From Methylobacterium brachythecii (GTDB lineage: Bacteria > Pseudomonadota > Alphaproteobacteria > Rhizobiales > Beijerinckiaceae): DNA of 64,000 bases. Below the pieces are notes generated by a model that had not been told where the DNA came from, made no database searches, and saw only the letters and a list, made by a program, of their open reading frames with translations. Below, piece by piece: positions 28,409-36,390 of this stretch. Each line of letters starts with the position of its first letter. Position 1 is the first letter of the stretch. Position numbers and translations under genes: made by a program. The DNA lies in contig NZ_JACIDN010000007.1 of NCBI RefSeq assembly GCF_014196345.1, forward strand, positions 248,001 to 312,000, in the 5' to 3' direction.

Positions 28409-28825
28409 TCTGTAATCCTGCAAGCAGCCTTCGGCGCGCTCGCTCATGCTGGATTTTGAAGGAAGCGGGCTCACGCTCCGATCGGTCGCGCTCATCGCGG
28501 CTCTCTCGACCTCCAACCAGGTCAGGCCGGCGTTTCGCGGATGAGCGTTACGAGGCAGATTGCGAACCGTCTTGCCGCAATGCCACTGACGGCCATGCGA
28601 CGGTCTCACCGATCGAACGATCGGGCTCCTGGATCAAATGTGGGTGAGAGACGTCGAGAAATTGGCTGGGGGACGAGGATGCGGACGTTCGACGATCGGC
28701 AGGAGCTGGCCGACTGGACGGCTTAAGCCACACAACGAGAGAAAGCAGACGTCGCAGCTCTCGCAAATGCGGAGCCAACTCAGTCATACGTGATCTATAT
28801 TACCTTTATTGCACTTTAATGTTTT
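28409..28825. other. Intergenic stretch without a convincing gene
   Basis: The 417 bases hold only short open frames (28541-28726 plus, 28548-28787 minus) with no homology or good ribosome site. The last 60 bases are markedly AT-rich. This may be a gene remnant, but I cannot assign it. Confidence 0.4.
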
Positions 28826-29722
28826 CTAATATGTTTTTTGAACCAAACATGTTGGGCATAAACTCAACTCTGCAGCCGTTCGCGTCGACCGGTAGGACGC
28901 CTTGGTCGAGCGCCTTGCGGACGCCGAATCTGCGACCACATCCGTCGCGACTTTGGACGTCGAGCCCGTCAGCGATGCGAGCAACTCCAGTTCCCAGTTC
29001 TTGAGCTTGATGGTCTGAGCTTTCTTCGGGACGCTTGCACCATGAGCAAAGTGCACCTTGGTCGTGAGAAGGCGCGCTCCCGGGGGGGCCCATTCTTCGG
29101 CAGTGCGGCCCGTAATGGCGATGACATAACTGCGGGTTTCGAGAGGCAAAGTACCAATGCCTGCAAGCCAGCTCGAGACGCGTTGGGGGCCCGCATTGTA
29201 GGCCGCTGCGGCCAGCCCGATATTGCCGAATTGCTTCCTGAGATCACTGAGGAAGGCTGCCGATTTCGGAAGAGCCTCGACCGGATCGAAGGGATCCTTG
29301 AGGCCGCGCAAGGTCGCGGTGCCCGGCATGAATTGCGCAACGCCCTGGGCTCCGGCACGGCTGACGGCGCGATGGTTGAACCCGCTCTCCTGCTTGATCA
29401 GCCGCAGGAAGTAATCGACCGGAAGCGCGTGCGCGGTGGCGGCGTCTCTGGCCAGTCGCTGCATCTCAGCCTTGTCGGTCGCGGGCCCATCGGGCGGATT
29501 GTTCAGGGACGTGCGATGCAGGGCCTTGAGCACGAGAGGCATCGTGGTGCCTTCGCGGAACTGCTCGGTCAGGACCTCCCTGGCTGTGTCACGATCGGCG
29601 CCGTTCGACGGAGAATGAGGTTGCGCGGCCACGGCCGTGCAGAGCACCGCGCCCCAGAGGGCGCCAAACAAGATGCGCCTGGATACGGTCACGCTATGCA
29701 TATTCGGAATGAGCGAGAACAT
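28826..29722 (-). CDS. Exported lytic transglycosylase, SLT family (second copy)
   Basis: 298 residues. A signal peptide (about 8-33) and an N-terminal helical region precede an SLT domain at about 95-215: catalytic Glu in RLIKQESGFNHR, GAQGVAQFMPGTA and GLAAAAYNAGPQRVSSWLAG. The domain closely resembles that at 20924-21919, but the C-terminal tail is different and Ser/Thr-rich, ending in a Cys pair (SLCPTCLV). It is the divergent neighbour of a small exported protein and lies close to the curli operon. ATG 29722 or 29701 could be used. Confidence 0.88.
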   Translation of the reverse strand: MFSLIPNMHSVTVSRRILFGALWGAVLCTAVAAQPHSPSNGADRDTAREVLTEQFREGTTMPLVLKALHRTSLNNPPDGPATDKAEMQRLARDAATAHALPVDYFLRLIKQESGFNHRAVSRAGAQGVAQFMPGTATLRGLKDPFDPVEALPKSAAFLSDLRKQFGNIGLAAAAYNAGPQRVSSWLAGIGTLPLETRSYVIAITGRTAEEWAPPGARLLTTKVHFAHGASVPKKAQTIKLKNWELELLASLTGSTSKVATDVVADSASARRSTKASYRSTRTAAELSLCPTCLVQKTY

Positions 29723-29753
29723 CAGCCAAAACTCGCGGCATGTGCATCGACTT

Positions 29754-29771
29754 GAATAAATGGTTTTATTC
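29754..29771. promoter_or_regulatory. AT-rich inverted repeat between divergent genes
   Basis: GAATAAA and TTTATTC form perfect 7-base arms around TGGT, in the 101-base divergent region between the transglycosylase (start 29722) and the small exported protein (start 29824). It could be an operator for either gene. No regulator is assignable. Confidence 0.35.
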
Positions 29772-29823
29772 TGAGGAGTTTTTCGCTAGACGCTTGTATT
29801 GATCAGTATCGAAAGGATTTGTC

Positions 29824-30126
29824 GTGCTTCGTCTCGCCGTAACTCTTCTCGTTCTGTCTTTGCCCTCGATCGCCCTGGCCGCCGAAGCAGGGCATGCCCG
29901 TTCGCACCATTCGAAGCGCGCGCCGGCTGCCTTCGACCCTGCATCGGAGGCCCGGATCAGCCAGGTGCCGGACCGTCGCTCGGCACCGGCCCGTCCGATC
30001 CCCGAGGGGGAAGCGAAGAATGCGACGGTTCAGGGCCCGACCGCGCCTGTGACCTGCAACGGGCAGAATGCATCCTCCCCTGCCTGTTACACCGCGACGC
30101 AGCAATCTCGTCCTGTCACGCGTTGA
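29824..30126 (+). CDS. Small secreted protein, unknown
   Basis: 100 residues with a clear signal peptide (MLRLAVTLLVLSLPSIALAAEA), then a Pro/Ser/Arg-rich, probably disordered mature part with two Cys near the C-terminus. Start is GTG 29824 with AAAGGA about 8 bases upstream. It is convergent with csgG, whose stop lies 13 bases beyond. I do not recognise a family; its position and export suggest a possible link to the curli locus, which is inference only. Confidence 0.65.
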   Translation: MLRLAVTLLVLSLPSIALAAEAGHARSHHSKRAPAAFDPASEARISQVPDRRSAPARPIPEGEAKNATVQGPTAPVTCNGQNASSPACYTATQQSRPVTR

Positions 30127-30139
30127 AATCGAAGGTGGT

Positions 30140-31066
30140 TCAACCTTTGCTGGAGAGGGTGTCTGGAACCTGGGAGAAAGCGCCGGGCGGCGCCGGGGTC
30201 ACCACGAAGTCGACAGCTCGCCGCTGCTCGTCGAGCGCACGCAAGAAGGCTTCACCGGCGACGACGTCGCGGAATTTCCAGAGCTTGTTCCGAGCGCCTT
30301 CGAAGATCAGCGAGTAGACGGCGAGTTGCACGCCCTCACGCACGGCGAGTGTCGTCGGTGAGTTCTTGGTGAAGCCAGCCTCGGCCTGCAGCAACTGGTC
30401 GACCGCCGCGAATTTGAACGCAGTTCCGTTGACCAGGATCGAGTAGATCGTCTTGGTGGTCGTCACCGAAGCGAGGACACGTCCGGTCTGGACGCTGACC
30501 GCGCGAAGGGCGACGGTGACGATGTCCTGGCGATACTGGGTATTGCCGCCGATGCCGAGATAGTTGGCGCCGATCCCGCCCGTGGTCTCGTTGGAATCGT
30601 AACCGATGATGCCGCCCTGCAGGGCGATGCCCGCGAAGCGCAGCGGCGGCAGGCCGGCGGCTTTCTCGCCCTGGACGGCCGTTCGGGTGTTCTGGATGAT
30701 CTGCCGCTCCTGCAGGAGCGAGGCGAGTTCGTTGCGCTCGACGACGTTGAACCAGCGGCCTGCGCCGGCCTTGACCAGCACGTCCGTCAGGATCGCCGCG
30801 CCGCCCTGGGTGGTGGCACGCGAGAACTCCGCGAAATTGTCGTTCGGCTTGTTCTGCCCGGTCAGGTCCGGAAAGCTGTAGACGGCGACGTCGAGAGCTT
30901 GAACGGGCGGCGGAAGCTTGTCGAGGATGACGCCCGACTTGGTTTCGGGCACGAGCGTCGCAGGCTGCGTTGCGGGGTCCAGGACCGTCCCCGTCGCGGC
31001 GATGCACCCACTCAGGGCAAAGCAGAAGATTGCTGCCACGGCAGCGCGTGCCATCACCGTCATCAT
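30140..31066 (-). CDS. csgG: Curli secretion channel lipoprotein
   Basis: CsgG forms the nonameric outer-membrane pore that exports curli subunits. The protein has 308 residues; the lipobox LSGC is at residues 18-21 after a short signal peptide. The CsgG-family core follows: LDVAVYSFPDLTGQ, AGRWFNVVERNELASLLQERQII, LRFAGIALQGGIIGYDSNET and YRQDIVTVALRAVSVQTGRVL. The start is the first of two tandem ATG codons near 31066, after a G-run; a TTG at 31168 would add an unrelated leader overlapping csgF. It is the last gene of the curli operon here, 49 bases after csgF. Confidence 0.95.
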   Translation of the reverse strand: MMTVMARAAVAAIFCFALSGCIAATGTVLDPATQPATLVPETKSGVILDKLPPPVQALDVAVYSFPDLTGQNKPNDNFAEFSRATTQGGAAILTDVLVKAGAGRWFNVVERNELASLLQERQIIQNTRTAVQGEKAAGLPPLRFAGIALQGGIIGYDSNETTGGIGANYLGIGGNTQYRQDIVTVALRAVSVQTGRVLASVTTTKTIYSILVNGTAFKFAAVDQLLQAEAGFTKNSPTTLAVREGVQLAVYSLIFEGARNKLWKFRDVVAGEAFLRALDEQRRAVDFVVTPAPPGAFSQVPDTLSSKG

Positions 31067-31115
31067 GTCGAGCCCCCCTGAAACCTTCTTGTCTTCTTGA
31101 CCGAGCGGCGTTGGC

Positions 31116-31400
31116 TCAGGGATTGGTCGGGATGGTCGTTCCGTTGATGATGATCGTAGGCGTCGCAACGCTCGTGGAGTCGCCGAGCTTGCTCAGGGCC
31201 GCGTTGAGGCCGGACAGGTCGGGGGAGTTCTGCCCCGATTTGGCGCCGTACCCTTGAGCCTGCGCTGTCGAGAGGAGGAAGGTGCCATTCAGCGCGTTGC
31301 CGCCGAAGGTCGGGCTGACCGGCCGGTAGACCTGCTCGGTGGCCGAAGCGGGGATGACGCCTCCGAGGAGGCCGGCGAGAGCTAATGCCGAAAGTTTCAT
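31116..31400 (-). CDS. csgF: Curli assembly protein CsgF
   Basis: CsgF sits on the outer face of the CsgG pore and passes fibre subunits to the nucleator. The protein has 94 residues, against about 138 in E. coli, so it is short. After the signal peptide (LALAGLLGGVIPASA) comes the diagnostic N-terminal segment YRPVSPTFGGNALNGTFLLS followed by TAQAQ, which in E. coli inserts into the CsgG channel. AGGAG lies about 8 bases before the ATG. It sits between the CsgB-like gene (44 bases) and csgG (49 bases). Confidence 0.93.
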   Translation of the reverse strand: MKLSALALAGLLGGVIPASATEQVYRPVSPTFGGNALNGTFLLSTAQAQGYGAKSGQNSPDLSGLNAALSKLGDSTSVATPTIIINGTTIPTNP

Positions 31401-31444
31401 TCCCCAACTCCTATACTTATTTATGGCATCTTGCGCTCTGCTTA

Positions 31445-31960
31445 TTAACGCTTGATCAATAGGCCTCCATTCGGAAGGCGTGCGATCAACATATTAATCG
31501 GAGCAGAACCCTGAGGCTGGATTACACCGACATTTAAGCCTTGGGTTCCCAGTAGCACGACGTTCGAGCGAAGATTGTCACCAGCTTGCAACACGCCGGC
31601 TCGATTGCGGCTTCCGATCATTCCGACCGTAGATTCATTGTTGAAACCTGCCTGCACGTGCAGAGCTTGATTGTTGATCCCGACCTGCAACGTCTGCGCG
31701 AGGTTGTGCCCGGACCCGCGCATGGCGGCCATTTCGGGCGTCTGTGGAGGGGTATAGGCCGTCGGCGTGCGCGAGACGGCCGGCGCCGGCGGGGCGTTCA
31801 GCAGCGTCGCGGCGGCTTGAAGCGGCACCGCGGTCCCGCTCGCCATCTGTGGAATATACGCCGACTCGGCGCGCGCGATGGACGGTGACAGCGCGACCAG
31901 GGCGGCCAGCGCGAATGAGGCCCGGAGGGCCTTGGCACGTGAAGTCACGGAGATTGGCAT
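31445..31960 (-). CDS. Short curlin-repeat protein, CsgB-like
   Basis: 171 residues with a signal peptide (about 9-32, ending ARA), a Pro/Ala-rich spacer and a C-terminal half with four to five degenerate curlin repeats: TLQVGINNQALHVQ, STVGMIGSRNRAGVLQ and SNVVLLGTQGLNVGVIQPQ. The small number and poor regularity of repeats fit a nucleator (CsgB) rather than the main fibre subunit, but that is inferred. The start at 31960 has AAGGAAG upstream and lies inside the end of csgH (16-base overlap), so the two are translationally linked. Confidence 0.85.
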   Translation of the reverse strand: MPISVTSRAKALRASFALAALVALSPSIARAESAYIPQMASGTAVPLQAAATLLNAPPAPAVSRTPTAYTPPQTPEMAAMRGSGHNLAQTLQVGINNQALHVQAGFNNESTVGMIGSRNRAGVLQAGDNLRSNVVLLGTQGLNVGVIQPQGSAPINMLIARLPNGGLLIKR

Positions 31961-32331
31961 GACGTGCTTCCTTGATCCCATTCCAGAATCAGCTTGGCTT
32001 CGTAGTGACCGCGCGCAGAGCCATCCAAGGCTAGGCTCGAGAGGGTCGTCTCGGTGCCGGAGGTCAGCGAGAAGTCACCGCTCTGGACGTTCTGGCTGGT
32101 TCCGGTCTCACTTCGTTTGAGGACGAAGAGCCGGTACCGGCCTTGGAGATCCGCATCGGATCGGGCGACGGCCTGGAGGCGAAGGAGGCCTGCGGCCGAG
32201 TCGGAGCGGATCTGACACGACACGCCCATGACTGGATCCTTCGGAGGGGCAGCGGGCGTCAGGGCCGCGGCGGTCCCCAGGCTGCCGGCGAAACCGGCGA
32301 GGGCCACGATCGACGAGAGAGAGCGGCGCAT
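31945..32331 (-). CDS. csgH: Curli amyloid inhibitor chaperone CsgH
   Basis: 128 residues: a signal peptide (about 1-23) and a single immunoglobulin-like domain with VSCQIRSDSAAGLLRLQAVARS, GRYRLFVLKRSE, NVQSGDFSLTSG and a C-terminal Cys. This is the alphaproteobacterial counterpart of CsgC, a periplasmic chaperone that stops curlin from forming amyloid before export. Its location between the large curlin and the CsgB-like gene, overlapping the latter by 16 bases, supports the call. The two Cys residues could form a disulfide. Confidence 0.88.
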   Translation of the reverse strand: MRRSLSSIVALAGFAGSLGTAAALTPAAPPKDPVMGVSCQIRSDSAAGLLRLQAVARSDADLQGRYRLFVLKRSETGTSQNVQSGDFSLTSGTETTLSSLALDGSARGHYEAKLILEWDQGSTSCQSP

Positions 32332-32365
32332 GGCCGGTCTGCCTTGGCAGGAGCTCGAAAAGGGG

Positions 32366-32393
32366 AAGCGGCGGACCCGAGGGTCCGCCGCTT
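32366..32393 (-). terminator. Strong hairpin after the major curlin gene
   Basis: Perfect 13-base arms (32366-32378 and 32381-32393) flank a two-base centre, 9 bases after the stop of the 791-residue curlin. On the minus strand it is followed by CCCCTTTTC, a weak U-tract. It overlaps the gap before csgH (start 32331), so it could be a leaky terminator or a 3-prime stabiliser giving more subunit mRNA than chaperone and secretion mRNA. Confidence 0.75.
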
Positions 32394-32402
32394 CGTTTTG
32401 GC

Positions 32403-34778
32403 TTAGCGCTGCACCGTGATGGCCGCGTTGCGGTAGCCGAACTGCGCGGTGACCGAGCTGTTGGTCACGTTGCCGCCGGTCGACTGCGACGTCAGGGCGT
32501 AGTTGTTCGCACCGACCTGCACGGTGGCCTGCGTGTTGGCGCCGATCATAGCCTGCGGGCCGGTCTGCTGGAACGCGTTGGCCGTGTTGTTGTAGCCGAC
32601 CTGCGTGATCAGCGAGCCGTTGGCACCGATGGCGCCGAGCGGGTTGGCGACCGTGCCGGCGAGGCTGGTCCGCTGGACCGTCAGCGCCGTGTTCTTGACG
32701 CCGAGCTGGGCCGTCACCGAGCCGTTGAGGTTGGCCGAGAGCTGGCCGTTGGTCTGGCTGGTGATGGCCGTGTTCCGCGCACCGATCTGCAGGGTGCCCT
32801 GCAGGTTCGAGCCGTTCTCCTGACCGACGACCGCGTTGTTCCTCGAGCCGATCTGAGCGACGGTCGAGTTGTTGGAGGTCGGAAGGATGCTGGAGCCCTT
32901 TTGCGAGGTCAGGGCGACGTTTTTGCTGCCGATCTGGACCACGGAAGAGTTGTTGTCGACGCCGTTGAGCGGAACAAAGTCCGGAGTAACAACGGTCGTT
33001 GTTGCCGTCTGTTGCGCGACGCCGGACCCGAACGATGGGCCATTATAGGCAACGAAGACTGGGAACTTGCTGCCAAGAATTGGCGTCTTGATGGACGGTA
33101 GCGTGACTGAGCTGCCGCCAACACGCGTGCCGACGGAGCTCTGGCTCGTCAACGCCGAGTTGCCGTTACCGATCTGCAAGGTGGAAGCCGAGTTGATGCC
33201 ACCGCTGTAGGCCGGAAGCGTTACTGGTAAACTGGACGTAGAAGTTTGGTCGATTGCAGCGTGAGTTTTCCAGGTGTCAGGCCCAAACAACACAAACTTC
33301 AGGCCCTCCCACGTGGAGTAAGAGTTGGATGTTGTATGGGTGGTCGCCGTGATGGAGCCGGTCTGGCGCGGCGCTCCCGACGACACCTGAGCGGTCACGG
33401 CGCTATTCCCGCGACCGATCTGCACGGTCGACGCGTCGTTGGTGAGCCCTTGCAGATTGCTCGCCTGGTCGGTCGCCGAGAAGTTGCGAGCGCCGATCTG
33501 CAGCGTGCCCTGGCCGTTGTTGCCGCCGTCCTGTGCGACGAGAGACACGTTGCCGACACCGAACTGGGCGGTGGTCGAGTCGTTCGTGCGGTTGCCGGAG
33601 GCGCCCTTCTGAGCCGTGACGGCGAAGTTGCCAGCGCCGACCTGCAGGGTGTCCTGAGTGTTGTTGCCGCCCGTCTGGCCGACCAGCGCGAAGTTCTTCA
33701 CGCCGAACTGCGCGACGTTCGAGTCGTTGTGCCCAGCCGTCGCCTTGTCCTGCGCGGTCACGGCGACATTGCCGGCACCGACCTGAAGCGTGCGCTGGTT
33801 GTTGTTGCCGCCGTCCTGGCCGACGAGGGAGCTGTTCCCGACGCCGAATTGGGCGGTGGTCGAGTCGTTCTTGCCATTGGAGCCGCCGGCCTGAGCGGTG
33901 ACCGCACCGTTCTTCGCGCCGACCTGCAGGGTGTCCTGGGTGTTGGCGCCGCCCTTCTGGCCGACCAGCGCGAAGTTCTTCACGCCGAACTGAGCGATGT
34001 TCGAGTCGTTCGACCCGTGCGTTGCCTTATCCTGCGCGGTCACAGCGATGTTGCCGGCACCGACCTGCAGCGTGCGTTGGTCGTTGTTGCCGCCGTCCTG
34101 GCCGACGAGGGAGCTGTTCGCGATGCCGAACTGAGCGGTGGTCGAGTCGTTGGGGCCGTGCGAGCCGCCGGACTGACCCGTGACGGCCTGGTTCTTCACG
34201 CCAACCTGAAGCGTGCGCTGATCGTTCTCGCCGCCCGTCTGGCCGACCAGCGCGCCGTTCTTGACGCCGAACTGGCTGGTGGTCGAGCTGTTGCTGCCGA
34301 GGGCCGCATCCTTCTGGCCGGTCAAGGCGAAGTTGCCGGCGCCGACCTGGAGGGTGCGCTGGCCGTTGCCGCCGCCGTCCTGGCCGACGAGGGAGACGTT
34401 GGCGACACCAAACTGCGCGGTGGTCGACTCGTTCGTGCCGCGCGTTCCACCGGTCTGGCCGGTGACGGCGAGGTTCTTCGCGCCGACCTGGAGCGTGGTC
34501 TGATTGTTGCCGCCGACGCTCTGGCCGACGACGGCGCTGTTCCTCGCGCCGAGCTGGACGGTGCCCGAATTGTTCTTCTTGGTGCCCGAGGTCTTCTGGG
34601 TGGTGAGCGCCTGATTGCGCGCGCCCGCCTGGAACGTGGTCTGCTTGTTGTTGCCGCCGGTCTGATCGGCGACAGCACCGTTGAAAGCGCCAATCTGCGC
34701 AATGAACGACTCGTTTTCGGCAGCAGAAAGCGCCGTGGTGCTCGCGAGAACGAGCGCCAGTGCTACTGACGTCTTCAT
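32403..34778 (-). CDS. csgA: Very long curlin (CsgA-like) amyloid subunit with 27 repeats
   Basis: 791 residues, about five times E. coli CsgA. A signal peptide (MKTSVALALVLASTTALSA) is followed by 27 units that I can count of the form xQxGxxNxAxxxQ, for example TLQVGAGNFALTGQ alternating with TAQFGVGNSSLVGQ. Linkers between units are rich in Gly, Asn, Asp and Ser. Two non-repeat inserts interrupt the array, after units 19 and 20 (the first contains WEGLKFVLFGPDTW, the second FPVFVAYNGPSFG). Each unit should form one strand-turn-strand rung of a beta-solenoid amyloid. It is the first gene of the curli operon; a CtrA-type box lies 85 bases upstream and a strong hairpin just downstream. Confidence 0.93.
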   Translation of the reverse strand: MKTSVALALVLASTTALSAAENESFIAQIGAFNGAVADQTGGNNKQTTFQAGARNQALTTQKTSGTKKNNSGTVQLGARNSAVVGQSVGGNNQTTLQVGAKNLAVTGQTGGTRGTNESTTAQFGVANVSLVGQDGGGNGQRTLQVGAGNFALTGQKDAALGSNSSTTSQFGVKNGALVGQTGGENDQRTLQVGVKNQAVTGQSGGSHGPNDSTTAQFGIANSSLVGQDGGNNDQRTLQVGAGNIAVTAQDKATHGSNDSNIAQFGVKNFALVGQKGGANTQDTLQVGAKNGAVTAQAGGSNGKNDSTTAQFGVGNSSLVGQDGGNNNQRTLQVGAGNVAVTAQDKATAGHNDSNVAQFGVKNFALVGQTGGNNTQDTLQVGAGNFAVTAQKGASGNRTNDSTTAQFGVGNVSLVAQDGGNNGQGTLQIGARNFSATDQASNLQGLTNDASTVQIGRGNSAVTAQVSSGAPRQTGSITATTHTTSNSYSTWEGLKFVLFGPDTWKTHAAIDQTSTSSLPVTLPAYSGGINSASTLQIGNGNSALTSQSSVGTRVGGSSVTLPSIKTPILGSKFPVFVAYNGPSFGSGVAQQTATTTVVTPDFVPLNGVDNNSSVVQIGSKNVALTSQKGSSILPTSNNSTVAQIGSRNNAVVGQENGSNLQGTLQIGARNTAITSQTNGQLSANLNGSVTAQLGVKNTALTVQRTSLAGTVANPLGAIGANGSLITQVGYNNTANAFQQTGPQAMIGANTQATVQVGANNYALTSQSTGGNVTNSSVTAQFGYRNAAITVQR

Positions 34779-35468
34779 GAGAGGATGCCTACTCTATCCG
34801 GGCGGGCCGCTTAATTTGCAGCCACTGTGGGGCTCACGACGATTCGCTGCCCTCGGAACGAGTTAATGCATTTTTAACAATATCGACGCAAGAGATTTGA
34901 TTAAAATTCAGTCAATCTGACGTCCGTATGAAATACCCATCGGCACAAGACTTATCAACAGATGCGAGCCGGACTCATCAAAATAGTATATTGCTACAGA
35001 GTGTGAGCCTCGGATCTGGATCCGCACCGCGATCGGCTGCCGTAAATTCGGTGAAAATGGATGGAATCTTTATATCCACATGCCGCAATGTGGCGATTCA
35101 GAATAGGTACGAATAGGACAATCCATTACACCAAAAGGAGTATTTGATGCGATTTTCTCAAATGCTAGCGTCCGGTCCTCAGCACCGAAACGGCTTTCCA
35201 AAAGTCGCTGCAGTCGTAAGATGATCCACTATACAATCGCGCAGAGTTAATAAATTTGACCAAGTAAGCGCAGTGCATAGTTCTCTAAAAATGCTTGTCC
35301 TCGACTCCAGCAAACGACATCGAAATCAGTCACTCTCAGGCTGATCGTGACATTACCCTTCAAGTAACGGGCGCCGAGTTTCGTGATCTCGCGAACGGGC
35401 GCCTCAGGTCTTGTAAGTGCATCCAGGTGGCGTGTGCTCTGAAGAAGCGCGCGAGGGGGAAACGTCAG
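34779..35468. other. AT-rich divergent promoter region of curli and XRE genes
   Basis: These 690 bases are far more AT-rich than the surroundings. No convincing gene is seen; an open frame at 34928-35116 lacks a ribosome site and homology. It must hold the curlin promoter (left) and the XRE gene promoter (right). Besides the CtrA-type box at 34863-34877 there is a near match, TTAA-N7-TCAA, at 34901-34915. Confidence 0.6.
34863..34877. promoter_or_regulatory. CtrA-type box upstream of the curli operon
   Basis: Exact TTAA-N7-TTAA, 85 bases before the ATG of the long curlin. The local AT-richness makes a chance match more likely than at 27156, but the same motif precedes the C93 peptidase gene, and the near match at 34901 would make a pair here too. 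Confidence 0.55.
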
Positions 35469-35894
35469 ATGAAGTCCTACCGGTTCAGCATCGGTGCGCG
35501 ATCGCAAGGCGTCGGCCGCTTCATCGGGCAGGTTCGGAGCGAGTTGACGAATGCCTTGCAGGAAGAGCGCGCCGCATCGAGCGCCTCGGTCCAGGCCATC
35601 GCGGACAAGCTCCAGGTTCAGCGTTCTGCGATCAACCGTCAGCTGGCGGGGCTTCAACACCTCACGCTTCGGACCGTCGCAGAGCTGGCTTGGGCGCTGG
35701 ATCGGGAGATCGTCTTCGAAGTTCGCCGTCCGCAGGCCTTTGCCGGACAGAACAACCTGGCCGACGTCTCGACCCTGGCCTCGCCGGCCCCGCTCACGAT
35801 GTCGGCAACCTACTCGCCGGCAACGACCCTGCCGCCGGCGCGCCAGATCCATGTGCAGCCGCGGCAGATGCACAGGAAGAGCGCCTCGGCATGA
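35469..35894 (+). CDS. XRE-like helix-turn-helix protein
   Basis: 141 residues. A helix-turn-helix spans about residues 40-85 (SVQAIADKLQVQRSAINRQL, then LTLRTVAELAWALD), of the lambda-repressor/Cro type. The C-terminal part is Pro/Ala/Thr-rich and probably disordered. ATG 35469 has AGGGGG upstream; an open frame from 35295 adds an unsupported leader. Its stop overlaps the start of the DUF6941 gene (ATGA, 35891-35894), so the two form a coupled operon. Confidence 0.8.
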   Translation: MKSYRFSIGARSQGVGRFIGQVRSELTNALQEERAASSASVQAIADKLQVQRSAINRQLAGLQHLTLRTVAELAWALDREIVFEVRRPQAFAGQNNLADVSTLASPAPLTMSATYSPATTLPPARQIHVQPRQMHRKSASA

Positions 35895-36334
35895 GCAGGT
35901 ATGGCTACTCGATCTTCTGTGATGACGTCCGCAACGAGGTCGGAGGGAAGCTGAGCTTCGTCGGATGTTACAATTCGGTGATGTTCATTCCGCGCGAAAC
36001 TTCATTCTTTCTACCCAAATTCTGCATTCACACGCATGTCGTTTCTCCCGCGACGGAACCGTTCAGATCGGTCTACATTCGGTGCTATGCGCCCGGGAGC
36101 ACGGAACCGATCGTCGAAGAGTTGATCGATACGCCCGCGCTGAGTGACCAGAAGAAGCTCGTATCGGAGCTGGAAGCAGGACAGGAAGCGCCGAAGATCA
36201 TCGTCGCGGCAGCGAGCATCATCCTGTCTCCTTTCGAAATCCGGGGACCTGGTCTGATCAGCATGCGCGCCGTCGTCGACAACGTCCAAGCCGAGGTGAG
36301 CCTCGGATCCCTGCGCGTCGTGGTTGCCGATTAG
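35891..36334 (+). CDS. DUF6941 family protein
   Basis: 147 residues of unknown function. The N-terminus YSIFCDDVRNEVGGKLSFVGCY is the hallmark of the DUF6941 family, a small beta-rich protein with no known reaction. The rest alternates beta-type strands (SVYIRCYAPG, KIIVAAASIILSPFEIRGPG, SLRVVVAD). It has no signal peptide and so is cytoplasmic. It is translationally coupled to the XRE protein, which suggests a regulator-effector or regulator-partner pair. Confidence 0.8.
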   Translation: MSRYGYSIFCDDVRNEVGGKLSFVGCYNSVMFIPRETSFFLPKFCIHTHVVSPATEPFRSVYIRCYAPGSTEPIVEELIDTPALSDQKKLVSELEAGQEAPKIIVAAASIILSPFEIRGPGLISMRAVVDNVQAEVSLGSLRVVVAD

Positions 36335-36390
36335 AGCGCATTCCGTGGACGTCGCGAGTCCGGCGGCCGACCTGGCCGCGCTACTACCGC

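Noticed and set aside
28541-28787. Short frames on both strands in the gap 28409-28825
   Set aside because: No ribosome site, no homology and a composition typical of out-of-frame GC-rich DNA.
31067-31168. TTG start for CsgG at 31168
   Set aside because: It would place 34 charged residues before the lipoprotein signal peptide and overlap csgF; the tandem ATG at 31066 gives a normal signal.
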